A DNA stretch of 64,000 nt, from the NCBI GenBank assembly GCA_951640165.1, contig OX621240.1, positions 9,932,713 to 9,996,712 of the forward strand, given 5' to 3'. The stretch is from Pseudoips prasinana. Its lineage: Eukaryota; Arthropoda; Insecta; Lepidoptera; Nolidae. The notes beneath the pieces are model-generated. The model was not told the origin of the DNA. It saw only the letters and a program-made list of their open reading frames with translations, and did not search any database. This document shows positions 11,096-23,705 of the stretch, piece by piece. How positions within the stretch are numbered: position 1 is the first letter of the stretch; each line of letters starts with the position of its first letter. Made by a program: the position numbers and the translations under genes.

Positions 11096-11402
11096 CTTCG
11101 AGCGCTTCGATATATACATAAGGGGAATTATAAAACGATCGAATACAAAAATACTTAGCGACTGATGTTGAGATACTGTTTTAATAACTTGAGCGGCATG
11201 AATTTGAGTAAGCGAATAATTAACTAAACTAACGACAAATTAATAATAAAATCCAGAACGAGCTTACAAAAAGTGGGTTATAATTAATCCATTTCAGATA
11301 TCAAAATTCTAGCCGTGCGACTAAATTACTAATTGAGCGACTAGAAAACAGAGAGGGCAACTTCCATATTAGGATAGAGACGAGTTTTCCGGAAGTTATT
11401 TG

Positions 11403-11418
11403 GGTTAGGTTAGGTTAG
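11403..11418 (+). repeat. Three TTAGG units
   Basis: ggttaggttaggttag is the insect telomere motif, but three units are within chance for this DNA. Confidence 0.7.
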
Positions 11419-11896
11419 AAATGTGACCATCGAGCTAGACACTATTGTTAGTGAATATTGGTGGAAAGTTTTCAAAAATCCCATTTATTTGGAGCCTTTT
11501 GATTTTTTCAGGAGACATACAATGCAAATCTAAACAAAAATAATAGCGCTTGAAGTTCGCCCCACAAGCCTCTGATCTCTCTGATTGGTCAAAGCGAATA
11601 AATAATAGGTCACTCAAATATTATGAAGCTTCTCATTTTGTAATTTAAGTAACTCAAATTAATATTTGTTAGTTGCTGTTCTGTTGATTTCTCGTCACTC
11701 GCATTCAGTCGCTCACTTAGTAATACTATAATAGCTATAATACTCACTTAGTATATAATATGTAAATTCATTATTTTTGTCACTTAAAACTTTAACTTAA
11801 AACTTAAACTTTAATTTACAGTCACTTGTTTAAATACTACCCTATACATAATAGATAGGTACCCAAATTTAACAGTGCGTTATGCACAGCTCTCAC

Positions 11897-12036
11897 CTCT
11901 CTCTCGCTCGCAGCTCGTGAGGGGGTATGGGTTCTCCGGAACAGGACTGTGGGTGTGCATTGTGCGCAGGTCGTCCTGGACCCTTCTTCGTGTGCTCTTT
12001 CTTACGCCACTTCGCTCGACGGTTTTGGAACCATAC
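11897..12036 (-). CDS. unc-4: unc-4 homeobox protein, exon with homeodomain helix 3 end and downstream conserved block
   Basis: This 140-bp internal exon is too short and too split to appear as a clean ORF. Its acceptor is ttttttctaag just above 12036 and its donor is gtgaga at 11896-11891. It encodes homeodomain residues 47-60 (VWFQNRRAKWRKKE, with Gln50 and Asn51), followed by HTKKGPGRPAHNAHPQ, then CSGEPIPPHELRARE, which is the UNC-4 family signature after the homeodomain. The exon starts in phase 0 and ends with two bases (AG) that join the G at 7881 to make Arg. These phases match both neighbouring exons exactly, which strongly supports all three calls. A plus-strand reading frame over this stretch is only a shadow. 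Confidence 0.95.
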
Positions 12037-13409
12037 CTTAGAAAAAATGAAGAACATCAGTGTCTCTTTAGAATAAAAATAAAGTCAATAAATAAAGAAA
12101 TAAAAAAGGTTTTTATTCACGTAGACTTTAAAAAAAGCGCTTGTAAATAGTTAGAACATGTTTGTAGTAATATATCATTAAATTGATTAAATTTATAAGG
12201 GGTACATATAGATATTAAGGTACACGGATTGTATGAAAAAAAAAAAACAATAAGATTTATTTTATAATAGTTATGATATTTAGCTAGCTTATATTAAGTT
12301 ATTCTCAAGGAGATCATGAGTAGATTTAATAGGTCTGAATGGTTCTATCTATATTAAGGTACGAATTAAATATTATTATTATGGCGGACCTTGTGTATAT
12401 AACGACTGTCGCGCTTTAATGCTACCACCGGATCCAATGCGCCTCAAGTCAGTTGGTAAAGTAATGGAAAAGAGACCAATTTGAACAAGATGGTATGTGG
12501 TTATAACTTTAATAAGGACCAGCTGAGTGTGAGCTTTAATCGCGTACGTAGGGTTTTGGTCCTTTGTAAGATTTATTTTTATATTTTGGTAAACAAATTA
12601 ATGAATCCTGAAGATGGAACCCATTTTTGTAACATGATATTAGCCGAAGAGGCTTTCACTTCATCACCTGACAATAGAGGGCAGCGTCGGTTCGAGCCGT
12701 CTAGAAAATAATACTGCAAACTAAGTACCCGCGGCTATATGTATATGTATACTTGATGTTTCCATGTTATCTACTAAATAAATAATGATGTGACTTTTAT
12801 TTTTAACAATAATTTGATTAAGTACTTGATTAAATTAAACTTAAATAATTAGCAAATTTGCAGTCGACTGTGCAATTTATTTTATTGTTATTATGTTAAA
12901 TTATGTTTTTATATGTCGCAATGATATTTGATGATAATAAGAAATAAAACGTTATGTTCAAGTTAATTATTATTAATCAGGTGATTCAACCACCTCTAAA
13001 ATGTATGAGTAGTAAACTCACACATTCACCGAGTGAAACTTCCATTGAAAATAAAGGTCCGTAGTTAACTCACTCATGTGTGAGATTCTTAGCATGTGAG
13101 TAGACTCCTAAGTCTCCCCATTTGGGGTTTGATTCTCGACTCTGGGCGGACAGATGTGGAGATGCATAAGAGAGTCATAACTTTTTGGGAATGTTTTGTG
13201 CTACATCGCTTAACATTAAGCCTAGCATCCGATTAAGGACAGGAAAGGTCATTTCATCGATACAAATAGAAAATCATTTTCTAACTCCTCCTTTTTCCTC
13301 TTTCTGATTAAATTCGTTGCGGGATCCAACACAGTTAAAGCGATTCCCCGGAACATGCCTGAGCTTCACCGCTCAGTGTCATTTCATTGTGTGCTACTGT
13401 TGATCCTGG

Positions 13410-13620
13410 CTTACAGGAGTTGTAGCAGAGCTTGTACTATGGAAACCACATAATTGATATACTACCTACATATACCAATGTTTTTCTTGTAAATACATAT
13501 TTATATAGATACTTGAACTCAGACTAAAGACGAACAGATATGTTCATGCACACAGGTTTTGGGTGGGAATCGAACCCACGACGACAGGCAAGTATATACC
13601 AATCACGGCGTCCCGTAAAA
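13410..13620 (-). mobile_element. tRNA-derived SINE, family C
   Basis: The plus strand carries agagcttgtactatggaaac and ends with ggtgggaatcgaacccacga, the complement of a box B. The same layout occurs at 20795-20990, 23706-24090 (interrupted), 46290-46535 (plus) and 56034-56290. Confidence 0.6.
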
Positions 13621-14003
13621 GTAAAAGTATTTTTTTCTCTCTTAAGTTAGTCGCTTATACTCGTAAAGGTTTCCTTTTTACTATTTTAGTGGGGAACCTT
13701 AAAAAAATATGTTTTCCTCGGCTCGATGACACATAACTAACAAAATTGGCAACTACACATTGTTCCATCCAACAGAAAGATAACGTTAGCACGTCAAATG
13801 CGCGCGCACGCCCTTTTCACATTACCATGTAAATGCAGCGCGCATTGAAATTTAATGTCTCAATTCTCGATGACCTGCGCACTCGCAGATACTTATGCTA
13901 TTTTTATACCCAGTGCTGATTTATCCTAAAGATATAGAAGGACCTACAGCCATGTATGTCTTTTTATATCTTTATCAGGCGTGACTTTGCGGAAATCCAT
14001 AAC

Positions 14004-14089
14004 AATCAAAATACAAAATCAATATGTAAAGCATGATTAAACTGACAACTTGCGGAATTAACACTACATATTGATTTTGTATTTTGATT
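14004..14089. repeat. Perfect inverted repeat, 25-bp arms, 36-nt spacer
   Basis: Positions 14004-14028 (aatcaaaatacaaaatcaat core) and 14065-14089 are exact reverse complements. Confidence 0.9.
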
Positions 14090-14391
14090 CTACTTTTTAC
14101 GTCAACATGATTATTATTAGCGTTCTTTCGCTCTACAATTCAGCGAAACATTCAAAATATACCTAAGGGTGTGAGTCAGACAGTCAAAGCACATCAGGGA
14201 GGGGGTAGGTCGGTGATACTGTTTTATCTCAGCATAACAACACGTCATAAGTGCCAGGATACCATGAACACTTGCAGAGCCTACAACTTTTAAACAAACT
14301 TAAAGTTATATTACAAAATAAAAATATTAAAGTTTTTTTATAATTTGTTTATGATGGATAAATTCAAAAACAACTCAATTGATTTTTTAAA

Positions 14392-14610
14392 TCCAGTGGC
14401 AGCCAGAGACCCTGACAAATCACCGGTCCATCTTGTAAGGGCCTGCCTACACAGCATCTTCGTTTCGTGGTCGCCACTCGAGAACCTTTCTGCCCCAGCG
14501 GCCGTCACGGCGTCGGTTCTACGAGCCAAGTACCTTGCCCACTGCCACCTCAGCTTGGTACTTCTTCGGGCACTGTCAGTTGCCTTGGTTTGACCCTGTC
14601 TCTGTTCTAT
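14392..14610 (-). pseudogene. RTE-like LINE RT C-terminal region, degenerate
   Basis: The minus strand encodes STKLRWQWARYLARRTDAV and, further on, SSGDHETK and LTRWTGDLSGS, a decayed version of the conserved KLKWQWAGH...RRTDGRW...RWTDDLV region of RTE-type reverse transcriptases. Length changes break the frame. Confidence 0.6.
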
Positions 14611-14732
14611 AAGTGAACACTGACAACGCACACTGGTCGATCACTTTCGACTTGAGACATTCCGGTGTATGGGACGAAAAGATATTAAGTCTCACAGCTG
14701 TTTCTCGAAGTTGGACCTACCTAGTATTTTTA

Positions 14733-14880
14733 ACCGACTTCAAAAGGAGGAGGTTCTCAAGTTCACCAGTATTTTTTTTATGTATGTACACCGATTACTC
14801 GGAGGTTTATGATCCGATTTACGTGATTCTTTTTAGTTATCTAGTACCCGTAAAAGTGACCTTCACTTTTCAAATTTAGC
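14733..14880 (+). repeat. Fragment of interspersed repeat beginning aaccgacttcaaaaggagga
   Basis: It matches a familiar lepidopteran repeat start (accgacttcaaaaggaggag, then tttatgtatgtacaccgatt). The class is not resolved. Confidence 0.45.
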
Positions 14881-15607
14881 CGTTATGACCTAGTCGTAAA
14901 GTCGATAATTACCATTTCGGATTACCTGGTTCTTAGAAACTCGGTAAAATACAATAATAGTTTTTAGTAAATAAATATAAAACAATGTGGCACACTTTTT
15001 TGTAATATAAATGTCATCAAAGTAATTTAATAACTTTTTAAGACTGGGGTGCGACTGGGGCATTCAACATGACGTTCGTCTTATCCGTATTCATTTTAGA
15101 CTCTCTTATGTTTTTAGTCTTCTTGATAGTATTTAGCAGTCAAAAGCTAGACTCCACCTTGCCAAACAGAATATTCTCAAATAAACAAATACGACACTAA
15201 TCATGAATGTTAACTTAAGTTCTGCCAGCTGCTGACTTTTTATGTAAAGTCTTAATAAAATTATTTATTCATAAAGGAAAAGTAAAGACTCCAAGGTCAT
15301 TTTAAACAAGATAATTCTATACAAACAGCATGTGTTCTTCTTAATAACAAATTCAATAAAAACAGAGTGGAAGGGGTAGATTTATAAGTTCATTAGATAT
15401 TAACATAATCCAGGAATATTTTAATCCTTTATCCTAAATTATTTACGGCTGTATAAATTCAAGTCTTTTTACTTACCCCAAAAAATTATGCACAAATTGT
15501 AACCTTTTTAATAATGTATTTTTTTAAATGTACCTAAATAAAAAAAATTAATACGGCGGCAAAATTCTTAGTAATTCATTACGTTAATGATTTGTTTCTT
15601 AATAATA

Positions 15608-16097
15608 TCTATACATATAATAAAATCGTAGGAAAGTCAAAACTGTACATTGAATATTTTTTTAAAAGGATACTTGGGGCGTGGTCTACAATCGATATCG
15701 AAACCAAAAATATAGTATTTAGAATTTTTGTCTGTTTGTCCGGGCTAAACTCAAAAAGCACTGCATGGTTTAACTTCAAATTTTGCATTAATATTACTTA
15801 GAGGTCGGGTCAACCTAATCTAATGGGAGTTACCTTTGTGATTAATGCATCGTTGATTATTATTTTACTTTATAGTTGACTTACTGACTTTACTTAAGGA
15901 CAATTGATGATTTTAAATAACAGTAGCAAAGTAGTCTTTAGTTTATTTCATAGATAGGTTATTTATAGGTTAGGTTTTCTTTAATTTATATTGCTTATTT
16001 CTTTTGAAAGTTATATTTTTTAGATTTAGCTAGAAATAAGTAGTTATATTGGTTATCATTCAAAATTGTCGCGGACGAAGCCGCGGGCACCAGCTAG
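15608..16097 (+). mobile_element. Lep1-like non-autonomous Helitron
   Basis: It starts TCTATACATATAATAAAATC after A and ends gggcaccagCTAG before T, with a subterminal hairpin (cgcggacgaagccgcg) just before the end. The 5' 200 bp match 1114-1426; the middle differs. Confidence 0.82.
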
Positions 16098-16129
16098 TTA
16101 ATTAATAAAATGTTTGATTGTTTGTATCG

Positions 16130-16330
16130 TCATTTGAGTCGATATGAAATGTTACCTAAGGGCCGTGGGCATGTTAGGAAATGGTGCTATTCAAAGCGTC
16201 CTTGCTAAGGCTCAACACACCAGTCTAAACGTGATTTCAAGGTTATGGTCACGTTTTCGCAGTACTGGGGATGTGGCTGAACGGCATATCGTGTTACAAA
16301 GCAGAGATAGAGTCTATCTCTCTAAATAAC
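16130..16330 (+). pseudogene. Tc1/mariner-type transposase N-terminal remnant
   Basis: The frame reads RAVGMLGNGAIQSVLAKAQ, then NVISRLWSRFRSTGDVAER and SRDRVYL. This resembles the helix-turn-helix DNA-binding region of Tc1-type transposases (GML..G.S...VA...N.S.STVSRLW.R...TG.V..R). It stops after about 60 residues and the catalytic DDE domain is not nearby, so it is a dead fragment. The resemblance is from memory of the family and is moderate. Confidence 0.55.
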
Positions 16331-16470
16331 CTAATAAATTGCCTAATGGTTATTAAAAATAATGGAAGTTCCAAGTTTTCTTCACCTTGATGAAACTTCG
16401 GTGGATATACTTTGACAGCAGAATCTTTATCACGGAAGTCATAAAGGTTATTTTTATAGCGCAAGAGTAT

Positions 16471-16611
16471 GTACAGATGCCAGCACATCAAGCTACCCCA
16501 ATCTGTCAAATTTCCCCAATTGAAAGTGAACCTTATGCTTATGTGATAAAGTTGAAAATCTATAAAAAAAAAATGACAGATTGGGGTAGCTGGATGTGCT
16601 GGCGTCTGTAC
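16471..16611. mobile_element. MITE family 1, full copy
   Basis: The ends are gtacagatgccagcacatca and its complement ending gctggcgtctgtac. The interior is palindromic and matches 49451-49591 closely. Confidence 0.85.
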
Positions 16612-16924
16612 TGAGGACGCCGACTGTATTTCCAAAATTAATACTCAGGTAATTTAGAGTGTGTCTTCAGCACTAATCTTAGTTTGATCTATAATTCAAA
16701 TACTATAGACGTACCTTATAGTTAGCGTTAGGCTGTCCAATACATCCTGTTTAAGTAAATTCGAATTTAAAGTTAGCGAGGTCAGGTTTTAAGCAAGCTG
16801 TTCCGTTTTATTGCAATACGTGAATAATACGAGCTCAATAGATTCGGTTTTGTTCTTCAATAATTCCTCATAGAAATATAGCATGTGGCAGGATGTATTT
16901 AACAAGTTTGGATAATTTTTACTG

Positions 16925-17150
16925 CATGTGTGGGGCGGCGGTAATCATAGTCGCCTCGCTATTTCGTGTTCCGGGTTCGACTCCCGCACAGGACAGATAT
17001 TTATGTAATTCATAATTAGTTGTGTCTGGGTGTGCCGTGTGCGCAAATTACATGTTTGTAAAGTACCTACCCCGCGACACAGAGCTTAATATCCCTAAAG
17101 TGGGCATTTTATAAAAAAATATAAATACTTGAGAGGTGTCAAGGGACACC
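16925..17150 (+). mobile_element. tRNA-derived SINE, family B
   Basis: The head carries a box B (ccgggttcgactcccgc), followed by a body with gtgtctgggtgt and ctaccccgcgacac. Inverted relatives are at 36580-36745, 42953-43117 and 47430-47595. Confidence 0.65.
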
Positions 17151-18044
17151 CGGATGGAACGTTATTTCTTATTATTTATTATGTACAAAAAACCACTCCA
17201 CAAAAATAATCGTCGCGACACCACACTGTTTAATGCGAAATAGAAATGAAAATATCTGGCTTGCTTTCTATAAGAGAGAGAGAGAGACAGACAGAGAAAC
17301 ATGCGCACGCCGCACAGTGCAAAAAGTGTCGTGACAACTTTTCGTAAGATTTATTTCCGTCTAGCCCCCTTTCACAACGCGCGATAAGGAACTTCGTTCC
17401 AAAATATTCTAGACATAGTGTTTCAGAATGGGCTCATTCTATCGTTTGGAAGGTTTTATATAATGGTGGTGGTATCAGGGCGGGAAACAAACATATTATA
17501 CAACGCACCTAATAGTAAGCAATAGATTTTGATGAGCTCATCGTATTTATGCGCTCGTATCTGGTAAAAAAATCGCATTGAAATCGGTCGATCGGTAAGT
17601 TGCAATATTCATTAATTCTACAGCTAAATGCAAAAGGAATAAAAGAAATATAACGCCGCTTTTAGGCGGTGGCTAAAGTATTTTATCGTTCCGCATATTA
17701 CTTACTTTATCAAATAATATATTTATATAAATGCTTAATTTAATAAATAGGCGTGTCCGACCATAAAGCTTAGTTATGCTTCGCGCATAATGAATTTAAT
17801 TTATGATGAATTCTAAATCATTTGCAGGTAAATAGGTAATATTTTATTATTGCGCATGTACGAAACACCATTACTGAAGTACTCTTAAGTATATATTATG
17901 TAGATATCTTCTGGAACTTACCATCTCATAGAATGAAAATGTAAATTATGTGCGGTCGGAAGATTCCCGTTATAAACAATATCTCCTCTAACTCTACAGA
18001 AATTTTAAAGAGATTTCTCGCGTTCAGTACCGAGGTTGAACAGC

Positions 18045-18175
18045 ATTATTCACACATAGTCATCTGGCCCTATATTAAGCAGAGCTTTTACTATGGAAAT
18101 CAGATACTGCTATACTACGTATACCTACTGCTTTTCTCTTGTAAATGCATACTTATACAGATAATTGCAACTTTT
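18045..18175 (-). mobile_element. SINE family C, 3' body fragment
   Basis: The plus strand reads agcagagcttttactatgga, then ctcttgtaaatgcatactta, matching the family C copy at 13410. Confidence 0.5.
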
Positions 18176-18251
18176 TTTAAAGCGCTTCTATGTCTCTTCT
18201 GATCCTTATATGGATCCAAATTATACAGCTTCATCATGTCAGCTGAAATAC

Positions 18252-18490
18252 GTAATAATAATAATAATAATATCTAGGGACACACAGATCATCCTAGTCC
18301 CAAACTAAGCAAAGCTTAGCATACTTAGCATACTTATATAGATAGATAAATGCTTATATACATACAAAACATCCATGTCTCAGAAACAAATATTCGTGCT
18401 TATCACACAAATATTTGCACTTACCGGGATTCGAACCCAGGACCACCAGCTTCGTAGGCAGGAGCACTACCAACTAAGCTACGGTGACCG
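18252..18490 (-). mobile_element. tRNA-derived SINE, family A
   Basis: It is an inverted copy: (aat)n, then the body, then ccgggattcgaacccaggac and ctaagctacggtgacc, the complement of boxes B and A. Confidence 0.85.
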
Positions 18491-18924
18491 TCAAGTACGA
18501 TAAAGTAAGTTACCGGAACTTAAACTGAGATAGATAGTTTTTAATCAATGAAAAAAGCGCAATTCTAAGTTCCAAAAGACATAAACCAATGTTTTAATTA
18601 TCCAAACTTCAGGCATCTAATCGAAATACATTGATTACTAGCGACCGTAATGGGCATCGTGGGGTCCTCCCCACCCCACCACTAATGAGCCACGTATATC
18701 CACCCCCCGAGGGGGTGTGTCATTAGTACGATCTAGAGGGAGGTCCGGGGTTTTATTTCACTATTGTTATCTAGAATAGGAAGGTTATTAACTTATAATG
18801 GATTTATTGAGCTTTATTTTATATTTGATTCGTATCAGCAATTATAAAACTGGAGGTGGTTGGTATAATAATGATATTAGGTACCATAGACTTTAAATAG
18901 GGCAACGATGATCATAAAACCATT

Positions 18925-19625
18925 GTATTTCTTTCTAAAATAATTTTATATATTTATTCAGTAACAATTTTCATTGTGTATGAATTTTACAATAGAATTC
19001 CTTAAGTAACAGCATAATTTAAAAATCAAACCAAAACAATTGAGAATAATAATTGAGAGAAAAAATAATCAAGAAACATAACATAATTAAAATAAAAAAA
19101 AGTTATACAGAAATCAAATCACATAATTAAAAAAAATAATAAAAATATGAAACAGATATATCGTCAGTTTTACAACAAAAAAAAAACGGTAGTCAATACT
19201 CAATTAAGATTTCACACAATTTACAAACTCAGACACACTATAAAAACATTTGCCTAAAAGGTAAGCCTTCAGTTTTTTTCTAAATAAGCTACTAAGTATT
19301 ATAAATTATTGATTTTAAATGCATTGGTAACTTATTTTTATAATTAATTCTATGCTTTGATACTGAGAACAGTGTCTTGTTATGTTTAATTTAGGTATCA
19401 AAACATTTTTATAGTATTTCTGCGGAACTTCTCTCTTTATTCTCTTTCTAGTTGTGTTTCATATTTTTGTATATTTTTCGCAAAATGACTTAGAACACAC
19501 AAAATATACAAACTTGGTACTGTTAGTATTTTTAGGTTAATAAAATACTCCCTACATGACTCCCATTGTGGAATTTTTACCATAGTTCTAATAGCTCGTT
19601 TCTGGAGAATGAATTCTTCCATTAC
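18925..19625 (-). pseudogene. LINE 3' end, Jockey/CR1-like RT tail plus 3' UTR
   Basis: The minus strand encodes FILQKRAIRTMVKIPQWESC, then REYFINLKILTVPSLYILCV, the region just after the palm/thumb in Jockey/CR1-group reverse transcriptases. The frame then fails (KNIQKYETQLERE, stop) and the AT-rich 3' part runs to about 18925. It is 5'-truncated at about 19625. Confidence 0.65.
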
Positions 19626-19627
19626 TT

Positions 19628-19865
19628 ACTTACTTATCGTGTGGGCAGTGGGTATCCTAGTGTCAGAGTTGTTCAAGCCGCCCATTTGGCCTCTGACATG
19701 GTTCAACGACTGTTGCCTAATGGCTCCAACCAGGATCGACGGCTTAACGTACCCTCTGAAGGACGGAGACGCTCAGAAATTAAATCACCTTGGCGGTCAC
19801 CCATCTATGGCCTGACCGCGAGCCGAGTTGCTTGTCCTCGGATCACTTACGGATCGGTGAGCACC
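19628..19865 (-). mobile_element. 5S rRNA-like SINE
   Basis: On the minus strand the head reads gtaagtgatccgaggacaag, caactcggctcgcgg and tagatgggtgaccgccaagg. This matches the internal promoter part of animal 5S rRNA (AAGCAAC.TCGGGC ... AGATGGGTGACCGCC). An unrelated body of about 150 bp follows, ending near the (taag)n-like start at 19620. A copy on the plus strand is at 52205-52430. Confidence 0.7.
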
Positions 19866-20794
19866 TCAGTCTTCTTTTAATTCTTAATTAACTAACATTC
19901 TTCCATTAATGAACATATATGAACTAAAAATCTCAACAACCTATTCGGAACAGTATAGTAAAAGTTGTATCGAAGTAAATGAAATGGGTATTATTTTATC
20001 AGATACATAGAATCTTTACTTAACCCTCCATTCCCCCTCAAATGAAATCCAAAGTAAAGACATAAAAGTTAACCATTTACCAAATGACATCCTTCCCTAG
20101 CTGTAGATATAGACGTGGCTATGTCGATCCATTGACTTGTCTACGTCGAGGGGTGCACACAACGCATGGAGATGTATCGAATTGTCCATTTCTGGGGTTG
20201 ATAAGTATAACCTTTTCACCTTTGCCGAGGTTTTTCAAAGCGAATAGAGTGGATTTTCTTTTAATGGATTGTGGTTTGTGAGCTTTTATTGTACTCAGTT
20301 GGTCTAGGAGGCTTTTACTGCTTCACAGGACTAAAGAGGCGACTGGGATCAAACCGCTAAGAAAATAAATCTACAATTGCATACTAAGTGAACCGGGCTA
20401 GGGTTTGAACCTCGGCGCAGGGTTGTAACTTACCTGGACATAAAAGAGATGGTCGGATTTATTAGGACAATCATAACTCAATTTACTTTACTTATTGCTG
20501 ACTGGAGGGAGCATTTTAACGAATGCAAAACTAAGGCTCTTGGAGGGCTCAGCCGCGAGTATGATATATGGGTTCGAGTATAGTGTCACGAGAGTTTCTA
20601 ACACCACGACTTGTTATAGGTAATTCGAGATATCGTCGTCCGGGTAGTGTAAGCCGTATAAATTTGATTTAAATCGGTTGTTATAAAGAATAGTGGAAGA
20701 CGGTTCTATGATCTTTTTAACCAGTAACTGTCTAATTAAATAAATAATACCTAATTTTTCTACACAACTAGCACACTCTGATCTGAACCCAAAC

Positions 20795-20990
20795 AACTAG
20801 AGCCTGTACTATGGCAGCCAGACAACTGATAAACATGCTAATATTTATATGTTTTCTCAATACATACATATTATACATAAATTACTCGCAGATGATCGTG
20901 CTCATCGCTCTAAGATTTGTCCTTGGTGAAGATCGAACTCACGACCATCGCCTTGCCTAACCATCCACTACACCGACAGGCCAGTGCGAT
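20795..20990 (-). mobile_element. tRNA-derived SINE, family C
   Basis: The plus strand runs from agagcctgtactatggcagc to gatcgaactcacgaccatcg (complement of box B) and ccatccactacaccgacagg. Confidence 0.55.
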
Positions 20991-23009
20991 TAATTAGGTC
21001 GTAAAATGACATCTGACTGAATGAATGACAAAGACAAAACACTTTGAACCTAATTTACATTTATAGGTAAAGGAGTTAGCTATTTATATGTATCACATAT
21101 ACAATTTTCCGCAACAGAAACGCATAACTACTAAAGCTTTAAATAACATCTAAGTTACCTAGCTTCCCCAACTTACGTGTTGTCAAGAGGCAGAATGATA
21201 TCAACCGCATGATTGCCGCATTTCCCCGGGGTGGCACGTGTAAATAACATCCGGATTAACACTCTCACCTGTTCGGGGAATGTGGGGGAACACGGGGAAT
21301 ATTTCCCTTTTCTTTGTCTTCCTTATGTACTTCTTTGTAACATTTGTCTTGGTTTTAAAAACAGATATGACCCATTATATTTTGTTTTATTGTATACCTG
21401 TGATATATCTAAATAAAAATTGAAGTGCCTGTTTGTGTAAGATAACAGATATCGTCATCGATGTACAAGGTGGACTTAATGCCAAAGACATTCTCTACCA
21501 GTCATTCTGACAGAGAAACTTTTAGTCGTTTTGAAATAAAGTTGTTTTGTACTGTTTTATAATATTGACCACGTAAAGAAATTGATGATGTTTAAGAATG
21601 TGAAACCAACAAAGTCATTATGATGTAATTGTTATAAAGTAGCATACGCATCAATTGTTTGGGTTCAATAACATTGTATGTAACCCAAGTACGCGCTAAT
21701 TACCTTTTTGCATCCATTGTTAGAATAATCATATCACGCATATTATAATTATATTAAGTAAGTGACTATTTTTAGAATATATTAACACTAGCACTTCTTT
21801 GCCTGAAAAAGGTGATTACCTAGTTCAGGCACACCTGTAACTTTTGTAGCAAATTAAGAAAAATTGTATGTGTAGTTTTATTTTATGTTTAAGTTGTTAA
21901 GAATTTTATCTGAAATAAATTAATAATTTTGAAATTTTATAAATTTATTCTCCCAGATGCCTTAAAGTCTCCCCTGTGATCCGAGAATCAGGGCATTATT
22001 TGTACGCGTGAATGCGAGGGTACGTTTGGGTGCTTAAAGGCACTGGAAACAATCAAACGTTGCCATTTGGGACCGTTTGTATGTAGAAGCTTAATAGGAT
22101 TTCATGGAATAACAGGAAGTGACTACCATCCTGCTTTTATTAACAAAGTAAAGGAAAAACCGTTCAAAATATTACAAAGACGTCCAGAATATCAGCAAGC
22201 TCCACGCTGACTTCACAGTCCATCGGCCTAACTGCTAGTTTATCTCGATTTTATGCAATAGATATTAACGTTGGTAATTCCATGAATGTATGAATTTCTT
22301 ATACTTCATCTACTACTTTACTTTGTATCTGTCTATAATTATTTGAATCTATATTCCTAGAGCAAGTAATGAACATTTAAAGGCCATCTTTGTCTATGGA
22401 GTATGGATCACAGGAATATTTCGTTTACTTTAAGCAATGCTAAATATTAATATAATTTATATTGATATATATATATTTACAAACTAACCTAAAAAAAGTT
22501 TATTATTGTTAAATATTTAACTGCTTTGGTGGAAATTATAGAGCGGTACTTTGAAGGAAAACTTAAAACAGAAACTAATATAATTATACAAATAGTTTTA
22601 ACTAAATCTTATAAACCTTATCATCTATGCTAATAAAATACCACCAATGTTTAAACCAAATCTGTTTAAAGTAATATCTTGACATCTTAATGATCAAAGA
22701 CACAGATATATTTAATTTATAGTTTTTATGCACAACCAGCCATCTTGTCACCATAAAACTAATTTAATCATAACAATTAAAATTCACGCCATACAGCCAT
22801 AAACACGTACTAAGATCATAAAATATGCAAATCATTTGTATATTTTAATAGAATTAATGTTTTATATGTCTTTATATATACACAATACTCAATTTTGTCT
22901 CGAGCAGAACATGGGCAATGGATTCTTACAAGTATATTTATTAAATAGGCTGAGTTCTGGTCTGTTTAGACTAAACTGTGGTGAATACCCACCCAGGGTC
23001 CCTAATAGG

Positions 23010-23171
23010 TTCAATTGCAGTCGGTGTGCAGTTCACACGACTGCACGCCGACTGCAATTGGACCGCACGGTTGGTTTGCAGTTCTATTGCAGTCGTGTCA
23101 ACTGCATTCAAACTGCATCCGAACTGCAAATTTGCAGTTGGATTGCAGTTGAAATGCGGTCCGTCTGTTTA
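23010..23171. mobile_element. TGCAGTT-rich MITE, rearranged copy
   Basis: The right end (tgcagttgaaatgcggtccg, tctgt) equals the right TIR of 3429-3584, but the expected left TIR is missing. The interior is built of repeated ctgcaatt/aactgca words. Confidence 0.6.
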
Positions 23172-23308
23172 GACCCTAAAAGATGGATTGATGATCTTGT
23201 GCGGGTCGGTGGAAACCGCTGGATGCGAGTAGCGCAAGACTGGCAATTGTGGAGATATTTGGGGGAGGCCTTTGTCCAGCGGTGGACGTCTTTCAGCTGA
23301 TATGGTGT
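23172..23308 (+). pseudogene. RTE-like LINE RT C-terminal tail
   Basis: It encodes DDLVRVGGNRWMRVAQDWQL, then WRYLGEAFVQRWTSFS and a stop. This is the C-terminal end of RTE-type endonuclease-reverse transcriptases, 5'-truncated. Confidence 0.7.
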
Positions 23309-23705
23309 GGTGTATACCATCGTGAACAAAATTTTATTTGTGTATGGATATTGTATACCTGCATCTCTATTCACTGTTATAATTTTGTATTCACTACCAA
23401 TATATTAAACATAACTTATATTATTTATTGTAAGTATTAGTTAGTAAATATAAGTAGTATTTCGTTTTTAATTATTTTTTCTTCCTTTGTCACGTTGTGT
23501 AGAAATAATAAAATATAGGTATTTTAATCTTGCAAGTATCTTTCTATCCATCTAATCTTCGTGTATATTATGATACTTGGATACTTTTTACTTTAATTAA
23601 AGACATGCAAACAATGCTGCGTGTACCTATAATAATGGTTACACTTAAAACATAACTTTACTTTTATGTCCATATATAAATTACACTTACATCTTATCCC
23701 AAACT

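Larger units (their letters stand above)
7882..11896 (-). other. unc-4 last intron (4,015 bp)
   Basis: The boundaries are set by the phase-compatible donor gtgaga (11896-11891) and acceptor atcaacag (7889-7882). The intron contains a perfect hairpin at 8399-8480, a 5'-truncated RLE-type LINE at 9370-9600, a tRNA-SINE, a MITE and a 5S-like SINE. The segment 8700-9080 shows no repeat I recognise. Confidence 0.9.

Noticed and set aside
11403..11418. Interstitial telomere repeat (TTAGG)
   Set aside because: Only three units; too short to argue for telomeric origin.
22836..23300. 154-codon plus frame, one of the longest outside the LINE
   Set aside because: It runs through a TGCAGTT MITE into an RTE-like tail; only the last part is real coding sequence, and that belongs to the retroelement.
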